From Actinomycetota bacterium (GTDB lineage: Bacteria > Actinomycetota > Actinomycetes > S36-B12), in the NCBI GenBank assembly GCA_027729865.1, contig JAQCBM010000051.1, forward strand, positions 1-10,087: 10,087 bases of DNA, in the 5' to 3' direction. The position numbers and the translations under genes were made by a program. Under the pieces are notes generated by a model that saw nothing but the letters and a program-made list of their open reading frames with translations, was not told the origin of the DNA and made no database searches. Each line of letters begins with the position of its first letter. Position 1 is the first letter of the stretch. Positions 1 to 5,343 of this stretch are shown in pieces.

Positions 1-464
1 TCACAGGACTGAACGCCGTAGGTGTGCACAAAGTAGAAACGCTCGTTCTCGACTCCGCGAAACAGCACGGAGCCTTCACCAACTTCGACGTTGTCCCAAC
101 CCATGTGCGGCAGCACCGGTGCGCGCAAACGCTCGACAACGCCCGGCCACTGGGCCAAACCTTCCGTGGTCTCCCCATGCTCCACACCCGAGGTGAAGAG
201 CACCTGCATACCCACACAGATACCCAGGACGGACCGCCCACCGGCTAATCGTCGTTCGATGATCGACGCACCACCCACATCCTCGATACCGCGCATGCAC
301 GCAGCGAAGGCACCAACACCTGGCACCACAAGACCGTCGCATTCCATGGCGCGGTCGCGCTCGGCGGTTACCTCCACCCGTGCACCCACACGCTCGAGAG
401 CGCGCTGGGCGGAACGAACGTTTCCGCTGCCGTAGTCGAGGACGACAACATCCGGTGCTGCCAT
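1..464 (-). CDS. hisH: Imidazole glycerol phosphate synthase, glutamine amidotransferase subunit HisH (partial, C-terminus cut by window edge)
   Basis: HisH hydrolyses glutamine and passes ammonia to HisF, which makes imidazole-glycerol phosphate and AICAR in cytosolic histidine synthesis. The 154 visible codons show a class I glutaminase fold. They start with VVVLDYGSGN (residues 6-15), continue with VVPGVGAF (46-53), and reach the nucleophile elbow GICVGMQ (81-87), where Cys83 is the expected catalytic cysteine. PHMGWD follows at 119-124 and FYFVHTY at 143-149. Full-length HisH is about 200-215 aa, so the part carrying the catalytic His and Glu lies beyond position 1. The ATG at 464 is separated from the hisB stop by one base (TGACATG), which implies translational coupling; I see no well-placed Shine-Dalgarno. 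PHMGWD differs from the usual PHMGWN, a small change. The reading frame is open to the edge with no break. Confidence 0.95.
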   Translation of the reverse strand, partial: MAAPDVVVLDYGSGNVRSAQRALERVGARVEVTAERDRAMECDGLVVPGVGAFAACMRGIEDVGGASIIERRLAGGRSVLGICVGMQVLFTSGVEHGETTEGLAQWPGVVERLRAPVLPHMGWDNVEVGEGSVLFRGVENERFYFVHTYGVQSC

Positions 465-465
465 G

Positions 466-1062
466 TCAGGACGCGGTGAGCGTTCCCTTGGTGGACGGAA
501 CCCCCACCACTCGGGGGTCAAGGGTCACCGCATCACGCAAAGAGCGCGCGACCGACTTGAACTGCGCCTCGACCACGTGGTGTGCGTTCCGACCACTGAG
601 AACTCGAACGTGCAACGTGATCTGACTGGTCGCCACGATCGATTCCCAAATGTGCCGGGTGAGGGTGGTGTCGTAGCTGCCAATCAGTTCGACCATGTCG
701 GGCTCTTCGTGAACCAGATATGGCCGGCCGGACAGATCCACGGCCGATTGCACTAGGCACTCATCAAGCGGCACGAGCGCATCGCCGTAGCGGCGAAGCC
801 CAGCGCGGTCACCCAGGGCTTCATTGAGCGCCTGCCCAACGGCTAGCGATGTGTCTTCGACCGTGTGGTGCGCATCGACTTCGAGGTCGCCCTTGGTGCG
901 CACGGTCAAGTCCAGACCCCCGTGCTTGGCCAACTGGGACAACATGTGATCGAAGAACGGCACACCGGTCTCGATGGAGCTCACGCCCGTGCCATCGAGT
1001 TCGAGCTCGACCAGGACGTCGCTTTCCTTGGTGGTTCGCTCAATGCGTGCAGCCCTACTCAT
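466..1062 (-). CDS. hisB: Imidazoleglycerol-phosphate dehydratase HisB (198 aa)
   Basis: HisB removes water from imidazole-glycerol phosphate to give imidazole-acetol phosphate, the sixth step of histidine synthesis, as a large manganese-containing oligomer. The protein is the stand-alone dehydratase, without the phosphatase domain fused in enterobacteria, and has the usual length of about 195-200 aa. Family motifs are FFDHML (36-41), HHTVED with metal-binding His65/His66/Glu69 (65-70), RHIWES (136-141) and the second HHVVEAQF half-motif with His161/His162/Glu165 (161-168). I chose the ATG at 1062 (MSRAARIERTT) because homologues begin at this point. An upstream in-frame start at 1104 would only add residues encoded inside hisC. 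The ATG overlaps the end of hisC by 8 nt (ATGAGTAG), typical of coupled translation. An AAGGAG lies 12 nt upstream. Confidence 0.97.
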   Translation of the reverse strand: MSRAARIERTTKESDVLVELELDGTGVSSIETGVPFFDHMLSQLAKHGGLDLTVRTKGDLEVDAHHTVEDTSLAVGQALNEALGDRAGLRRYGDALVPLDECLVQSAVDLSGRPYLVHEEPDMVELIGSYDTTLTRHIWESIVATSQITLHVRVLSGRNAHHVVEAQFKSVARSLRDAVTLDPRVVGVPSTKGTLTAS

Positions 1063-2182
1063 CGACAACCAGTGCTCCTTGACCGAGATCCGCCAGAACT
1101 TCATCGAGTGCGGTGATAAATCTAGCGTTCTCCTCCGGTGTCCCCACCGATACCCGAAGCCAGCCCTCTGGTCCGGTTTCGCGAATCAGAACACCTCGAT
1201 CCACAAGTCCCTGCCAGATCGCTTGACGATCGACAAACACCCCGAAGAAAGCGAAGTTGGCGTCGCTTGGCGCTACGCGAAGCCCCCGAGCCGTCAGGTC
1301 CACAACAAGTGCGTCGCGTTTTTCTCGGAGTGTCTCTAAGTCCGCCTGCAGATCACCAGCATGGGCGATCGCCGCGCGCGCTACCGCCTGCGTCACGGAT
1401 GAAAGGTGATACGGCAATCGGACGATCCGCAATGCATCGATGACGCTCGAATGAGCCGCCGCGTAGCCGAGTCGAACACCCGCCATCGCGAAGGCTTTGC
1501 TCATAGTTCGAGTGACGATCACGTTCGGATATTCACTCAACAGTTCGAGTGCACTGGGGACACCGCTACGCCGGAACTCGGCGTAGGCCTCGTCCACTAC
1601 GAGGACGGCGTTGTTCTGCAGACACACGCTCGCCAACTTCGCGATGTCCGCCAATCCGATCGCGGTGCCGGTCGGGTTGTTGGGCGATGCAACGAGGACG
1701 ATGCTGGGTTGGTCTCGTGTGATCGCAGTGACGGCCGCGGGAACATCGATCGTGAAATCTGATCGCCGAGGCACGTTCACCAACGTGGTGAACGATTCAC
1801 GGGCGTACTCGGGGTACATCGAATAGGTGGGTGGGAACGTCAATGCCGTCCGGCCAGGGCCTCCAAAGGCCGCCATCACATGCGCCATGACTTCGTTCGA
1901 GCCATTGGCCGCCCACAACTGCTCAGCACTCAGATGGACACCTGATTCCTCTGACAAGTAGGCGGCCAAGTCTGTGCGTAAATCGATGAAGTCCCGATCC
2001 GGATAGCGATTCGCCTCCGACATGATTCGTTGAACACTGGCTGTGACTGCATCGACGACGCTCTCCGGTGGAGCGAATGGATTTTCATTCACGTTGAGTC
2101 GAACGTCGACGTTCAATTGGGGAGCACCGTAGGGAACCTCGCCGGCGAGGTCGGGACGCACCGGTGGCGTGTAGGGGTTCAC
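1055..2182 (-). CDS. hisC: Histidinol-phosphate aminotransferase HisC (375 aa)
   Basis: HisC is a PLP-dependent fold-type I aminotransferase that converts imidazole-acetol phosphate and glutamate to histidinol phosphate and 2-oxoglutarate. The N-terminus has the actinobacterial HisC pattern PYGAPQLNVDVRLNVNENP (residues 17-35). Further motifs are AANGSNEV (91-98, cofactor phosphate binding), SPNNPTG (166-172), DEAYAEF (197-203) and TRTMSKAFAMAG (224-235), where Lys229 is the expected Schiff-base lysine. RLPYHLSSVTQ is the region typical of the family in actinobacteria. The chosen start is GTG at 2182, five bases after the hisD stop. No convincing Shine-Dalgarno precedes it, so re-initiation by ribosomes finishing hisD is likely. 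The 3' end overlaps hisB by 8 nt. Related enzymes also transaminate aromatic amino acids, but the position in a his operon makes the histidine role close to certain. Confidence 0.97.
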   Translation of the reverse strand: MNPYTPPVRPDLAGEVPYGAPQLNVDVRLNVNENPFAPPESVVDAVTASVQRIMSEANRYPDRDFIDLRTDLAAYLSEESGVHLSAEQLWAANGSNEVMAHVMAAFGGPGRTALTFPPTYSMYPEYARESFTTLVNVPRRSDFTIDVPAAVTAITRDQPSIVLVASPNNPTGTAIGLADIAKLASVCLQNNAVLVVDEAYAEFRRSGVPSALELLSEYPNVIVTRTMSKAFAMAGVRLGYAAAHSSVIDALRIVRLPYHLSSVTQAVARAAIAHAGDLQADLETLREKRDALVVDLTARGLRVAPSDANFAFFGVFVDRQAIWQGLVDRGVLIRETGPEGWLRVSVGTPEENARFITALDEVLADLGQGALVVDE

Positions 2183-2187
2183 CGCGG

Positions 2188-3519
2188 CTACTCGGAGGAT
2201 CGCTCAGATGACTGTTCACCCGTGCGCACGGTGATGGCGTCGCCGTGTCCGGGTAGGTCCTCCGCATTCGCGAGTGCAACTACGTGTTCAGCTACGTCCA
2301 TCAATGCCGATTGGTCGTACTCGATCACGTGGATGCCCCGCAAAAACGTCTGCACCGACAAACCTGACGAGTGCCTCGCGGCACCCATGGTGGGCAGCAC
2401 GTGATTGGATCCCGCGCAGTAATCACCGAGGGACACCGGCGCCCACGGGCCTACGAAGATCGCACCAGCGTTGTGAACTCGCATTGCGACATCACGCGCC
2501 TCACGCGTGTGGATCTCCAGGTGTTCCGCCGCGTAGGCATCGACAACCTCAAGACCCTGCTGGATGTCGCGAACGATGATGACTGCACTTTGCACACCGG
2601 TCAGCGCTTCGGTGATCCGATCGGTGTGCTTGGTGTTGGCGACCTGTGAACGAACCTCTTCCTGCACCTCGTTCGCAAGTTCGGGGCTCGTGGTGACCAG
2701 AACAGCCGCGGCAATGACGTCGTGCTCGGCTTGGCTGATGAGATCGGCGGCAACGAAGCGAGGATCGGCCGAATCGTCGGCCAAGATCGCAACCTCCGTG
2801 GGACCGGCTTCGGAATCGATGCCGATGATCCCCTGCAGCGCCCGCTTGGCTGCCGTGACGTAGATATTGCCCGGACCTGTGACGAGGTCGACGGGATCGC
2901 AGCGTGTGCCGTCGGGAAGGTCCACCCCGTAAGCGAGCATGGCTACCGCCTGCGCGCCGCCCACGGCATAGACCTCGTCCACTCCGAGCAGTGAACAGGC
3001 CGCGAGCACCGTGGGGTGCGGCCAACCGTCGAAGTCCTTCTGAGGTGGACTCACCACGGCCAGCGAGCCGACCCCCGCTTCCTGAGCAGGTACGACGTTC
3101 ATGACGACGCTGCTGGGATAGACCGCGCGACCCCCAGGGACGTACAGCCCGACGCGGGCTACCGGTAGCCACCGCTCAGTGACCGAGCCCCCGGGGACAA
3201 CCTCGGTGATCACATCCACGCGCCTTTGGTCAGCGTGGACCTTGCGGGCCCGCTCGATGGCGACTTCAAGGGCACGGCGAACCTCTGAATCGAGCTCGGC
3301 CGCGGCCCGATCGATCACTTCCTGCGGCACCCGCAGCGAACGCGGACGCACGCCATCGAATCGCTCGCACGCGTCGAGCACAGCCGATGCTCCTCCATCG
3401 CGCACTGCATCGAGGACCGGCTGGATGACCGCACCGGCGTCGGCTAGATCCATCGCCGCACGCGGGACCACTTCACGGGGGTCTGCGTGGGAATCTCGCA
3501 AGTCGATGAGCCGCAACAC
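2188..3519 (-). CDS. hisD: Histidinol dehydrogenase HisD (443 aa)
   Basis: HisD carries out the last two NAD-dependent oxidations, from L-histidinol through histidinal to histidine, in the cytosol. The protein spans the full family length of about 430-445 aa. By comparison with the E. coli enzyme, expected zinc ligands are Gln263 and His266 (ISQAEHD, 261-267), Asp366 (LGDYCAGSNH, 364-373) and His425 (LPGHGDAI, 422-429). The catalytic Glu332/His333 pair sits in AAEHLEIH (330-337). VTGPGNIYVTAAKR (213-226) is the long conserved family signature. It is the first gene of the his operon seen here. The start is GTG at 3519 (MLRLIDLR). A TAGACT box ends seven nucleotides before it, so the mRNA probably begins at the start codon with no leader. 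That would leave no room for an attenuator or T-box. Nothing in the frame is broken. Confidence 0.97.
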   Translation of the reverse strand: MLRLIDLRDSHADPREVVPRAAMDLADAGAVIQPVLDAVRDGGASAVLDACERFDGVRPRSLRVPQEVIDRAAAELDSEVRRALEVAIERARKVHADQRRVDVITEVVPGGSVTERWLPVARVGLYVPGGRAVYPSSVVMNVVPAQEAGVGSLAVVSPPQKDFDGWPHPTVLAACSLLGVDEVYAVGGAQAVAMLAYGVDLPDGTRCDPVDLVTGPGNIYVTAAKRALQGIIGIDSEAGPTEVAILADDSADPRFVAADLISQAEHDVIAAAVLVTTSPELANEVQEEVRSQVANTKHTDRITEALTGVQSAVIIVRDIQQGLEVVDAYAAEHLEIHTREARDVAMRVHNAGAIFVGPWAPVSLGDYCAGSNHVLPTMGAARHSSGLSVQTFLRGIHVIEYDQSALMDVAEHVVALANAEDLPGHGDAITVRTGEQSSERSSE

Positions 3520-3526
3520 GTTGCCG

Positions 3527-3532
3527 AGTCTA
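3527..3532 (-). promoter_or_regulatory. Predicted -10 box of a leaderless hisD promoter
   Basis: On the minus strand TAGACT fits the actinobacterial -10 pattern TANNNT. It ends 7 nt before the hisD GTG, which places the transcription start at or next to the start codon. I see no TTGACA-like -35, which is common in actinobacteria. The box shares the TA step at 3531-3532 with the opposing box of the LON-domain gene. This is inferred from sequence spacing only. Confidence 0.6.
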
Positions 3533-3536
3533 CGCT
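3531..3536 (+). promoter_or_regulatory. Predicted -10 box of a leaderless promoter for the LON-domain gene
   Basis: TACGCT matches TANNNT and lies 6 nt before the GTG at 3543, so transcription would begin at the start codon. The gap between this gene and divergent hisD is only 23 bp, so there is no space for a leader with a ribosome binding site unless transcription starts inside hisD. The box overlaps the hisD -10 box on the other strand. Confidence 0.6.
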
Positions 3537-3542
3537 CGCATC

Positions 3543-4244
3543 GTGACCACGCAGTTGCCGCTCTTCCCGCTCACAACTGCCCTCGTGCCCGGATTGGTCC
3601 TACCGCTGCACATTTTCGAACCTCGGTACCGAATGATGATCGAGGAACTGCTGGCCAAACCAGAGGATGAGCGGGAATTCGGAATCGTGGCGGTTCGTGA
3701 GCGCCACATGGGTGGTTCGACAACTGCGAGTGTCGCCGGACATGACAATGACGACCTCTACCCGGTTGGCGTGAGTGCACTGTTGCGCCAAGCCGAGCGA
3801 CTCGATGACGGGCGCTACGACATCGTGACGATTGGCGGCCGCCGCTTCCAAATCGTCGACGTTGATCGATCAGCTCCATTGATGCGAGCAGAGGTCGAGT
3901 TCTTGCCCGAACCCGAAATCGACTCCGCTGAGCCGATGGTGGTTGCGCTTACCGAACGGACGGTGCGAGCGTTCGACAAGTATCGAGCTGCCCTCGGGGG
4001 CAGGTTGGACGAGGAACGCGACGATGACGAACAATTGCCCACCGAGCCGACCGTCTTGAGCTACTTGATCACTGCGGCCCTCGTCATCGACGGACGAACG
4101 CGGCAAGAACTCCTGGCGTCGCCCGACACCATCACACGACTCAAGTGCTGCGCACGAATCCTCGGGTACGAAACCGCCATGATCGCTGCCCTCGGTGCAG
4201 TCCCGGCTGTGGATCTACTGCAGTCGCAACCATCAACCAACTGA
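3543..4244 (+). CDS. Stand-alone LON substrate-binding domain protein (233 aa)
   Basis: The N-terminus TTQLPLFPLTTALVPGLVLP and the following HIFEPRYRMM (residues 23-32) are the classic opening of the LON N-terminal substrate-binding domain (PF02190 type). The FGIVAV segment (46-51), the VGVSALLRQAERLDDGRYDIV stretch and GGRRFQIVDV (98-107) continue the same fold. The AAA+ ATPase and serine-lysine protease domains of Lon are absent. After about residue 125 there is a mostly helical tail, with an acidic EERDDDE run (158-164) and LKCCARILGYE (202-212). Short proteins of this kind are common in actinobacteria and proteobacteria, and their function is not established; proposed roles as adaptor or substrate-recognition protein are inference. 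The start is GTG at 3543, set by the conserved N-terminus and by the -10 box 6 nt upstream. It is followed 17 nt later by a YbaK-type deacylase gene, probably in the same transcript. Confidence 0.9.
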   Translation: MTTQLPLFPLTTALVPGLVLPLHIFEPRYRMMIEELLAKPEDEREFGIVAVRERHMGGSTTASVAGHDNDDLYPVGVSALLRQAERLDDGRYDIVTIGGRRFQIVDVDRSAPLMRAEVEFLPEPEIDSAEPMVVALTERTVRAFDKYRAALGGRLDEERDDDEQLPTEPTVLSYLITAALVIDGRTRQELLASPDTITRLKCCARILGYETAMIAALGAVPAVDLLQSQPSTN

Positions 4245-4261
4245 CGCTCCTTCCTGCGATC

Positions 4262-4756
4262 ATGTCGAAACGAAATGCCGCTTCTCGGCCGAGTACACCG
4301 GCACTCATTCGGCTTCTCGACACTGGCACGGAGCACAGGGTGCATGAGTTTCGACACGATCCGACAGTCACGAACTACGGCTTAGAGGCTGCCCAGCAAC
4401 TAAATGTCGAGCCTTCTCAGGTGTTCAAGACACTCATCTGGCAGATCGACGACCACTATTGCGTAGGAATCGTCCCGGTATCGGTAAGCACCGCACCGAA
4501 GAAGCTCGCCGCGGCTACCGGCGCGCGACGAGCTCAGTTGGCCGACACAGTTGCTGCCGAGCGACTCAGCGGCTCGGTCGTGGGCGCGATCAGTCCCCTG
4601 GGCCTTCGACGAAGGCTTCGCGTTGTGATCGACTCAAGTGCACTAGATCACGATGAGATCTACATCAGTGCCGGGCGTCGCGGCCTGGAGATCGCGCTAT
4701 CACCGCACGACTTGATTGCGTTGATGGACGCAACCGTGGCGTCGATTAGTTCGTGA
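4262..4756 (+). CDS. ybaK: YbaK/EbsC-family aminoacyl-tRNA deacylase, probable Cys-tRNA(Pro) deacylase (164 aa)
   Basis: YbaK enzymes hydrolyse mischarged tRNA, mainly Cys-tRNA(Pro) formed by ProRS error, and act in trans in the cytosol. The protein is a single editing domain of the usual length (about 155-165 aa). QVFKTLIW (residues 53-60) contains the conserved lysine (Lys56) of the active-site pocket. VVGAISPLG (106-114) corresponds to the family GGISPLG loop. VVIDSSAL and IYISAGRRGLEIALSP (133-148) complete the fold. I chose ATG at 4262 (MSKRNAASRP). An upstream in-frame start at 4145 would add 39 cysteine- and arginine-rich residues encoded by the 3' end of the preceding gene. No Shine-Dalgarno is visible, so coupling to the LON-domain gene 17 nt upstream is likely. 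The stop lies inside the end of the convergent membrane-protein gene, an 11-bp overlap. The exact tRNA substrate cannot be told from sequence alone. Confidence 0.93.
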   Translation: MSKRNAASRPSTPALIRLLDTGTEHRVHEFRHDPTVTNYGLEAAQQLNVEPSQVFKTLIWQIDDHYCVGIVPVSVSTAPKKLAAATGARRAQLADTVAAERLSGSVVGAISPLGLRRRLRVVIDSSALDHDEIYISAGRRGLEIALSPHDLIALMDATVASISS

Positions 4757-5324
4757 CCTCACTCGGCGAGGCTTCGGCTGAGGCCGCGGCGCGGGCACGC
4801 GCGACGATCCAATCCCCGAGCGCCAACACCGCAACTACGGTTGCAGAGGCGATCGCCCACATCAAGAACACCCCGGGCATCGTCACCTCGAGTGGACCTT
4901 GCGTGACGAATTCCTCCTCTGTGGTAGCGATCAGCCCCTCGATGTCCACTGATCCCAGGCGGGTCCCGACCTGCCACATCGCCACCGTTCCGACGACACT
5001 GGCCAGCAACCCTGCTATCAGGACACCCACGAGGTGCTGTCGTCGCATAGCCGCCAAGGCCACGGTCAAGATCACCCCAGCAACCAGGGCCAGTGCAGCA
5101 AACGAGACGTCGGCTGCAAGGAACTCCTCAGGCTGAAAGCCTTGCGGGCGGACGCCTTCGGGGCGGATCACCACCGAGGCTCGCGGCGCCAATTGCCACC
5201 AGAGCACCCCCAGGGCCACGCCGCTGAGGGCTCCCACCAGCAATCCGGCGACCAGGACAGTGCGCTCGGGTCGTTCGGGTCGTTCGGCACTCCCCTGCGG
5301 AGCACTTCGGTGGTCGTCCGTCAC
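4746..5324 (-). CDS. Four-helix membrane protein resembling DUF2567 (192 aa)
   Basis: The function is unknown. A hydrophilic N-terminus contains an ERPERPER repeat (about residues 14-21). Four hydrophobic segments follow, at roughly 22-44, 70-92, 97-119 and 150-172, then an alanine-rich C-terminal tail. The segment GVLWWQLAPRASVVIRPEG (39-57) after the first helix, then a second helix starting after FLAADVSF, looks like the uncharacterised actinobacterial DUF2567 family; that assignment is from memory of the pattern and is moderate. I chose GTG at 5324. A longer frame to 5420 would overlap the 3' end of dnaE by 77 bp and add an arginine-rich shadow peptide. A TACCGT -10 box 6 nt before this GTG independently supports it. 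The gene lies 19 nt after dnaE and ends inside the 3' end of the convergent ybaK gene. A place in the cytoplasmic membrane is predicted from the helices. Confidence 0.82.
   Translation of the reverse strand: MTDDHRSAPQGSAERPERPERTVLVAGLLVGALSGVALGVLWWQLAPRASVVIRPEGVRPQGFQPEEFLAADVSFAALALVAGVILTVALAAMRRQHLVGVLIAGLLASVVGTVAMWQVGTRLGSVDIEGLIATTEEEFVTQGPLEVTMPGVFLMWAIASATVVAVLALGDWIVARARAAASAEASPSEVTN
5263..5289 (-). repeat. Three tandem copies of a 9-bp unit inside the DUF2567-like gene
   Basis: Plus-strand copies cgctcgggt, cgttcgggt and cgttcggca lie end to end. On the minus strand they encode ERPERPER-like residues just before the first membrane helix. Copies one and two differ at one position and the third diverges at its end. 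The unit is a multiple of three, so a change in copy number would leave the frame intact. Confidence 0.75.
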
Positions 5325-5330
5325 AAGTGA

Positions 5331-5336
5331 ACGGTA
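5331..5336 (-). promoter_or_regulatory. Predicted -10 box of a leaderless promoter for the DUF2567-like gene
   Basis: TACCGT on the minus strand fits TANNNT and ends 6 nt before the GTG at 5324, the same spacing as in front of the LON-domain gene. It lies in the 19-nt gap after the dnaE stop, so the gene may be read from its own leaderless mRNA, in addition to read-through from dnaE. Confidence 0.5.
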
Positions 5337-5343
5337 CGACACA

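Noticed and set aside
1063..1104. Longer HisB start at 1104
   Set aside because: The extra 14 residues are the hisC 3' end read in another frame; homologues begin near MSRAARIERTT.
2549..3172. 207-codon minus-strand frame inside hisD
   Set aside because: Low-complexity Arg/Gly/Ser/His composition typical of an out-of-frame reading of a GC-rich gene; hisD is intact in the true frame.
4145..4261. Upstream extension of the YbaK-type protein
   Set aside because: The added residues are Cys/Arg-rich, overlap the LON-domain gene in another frame and have no family counterpart; the ATG at 4262 fits the usual length.
4757..4800. Possible hairpin terminator between ybaK and the DUF2567-like gene (cctca ... 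tgagg)
   Set aside because: Only a 5-bp outer stem pairs, the inside does not, and there is no T run; the similarity comes from GCC/TCG codons of an Ala/Ser-rich tail.
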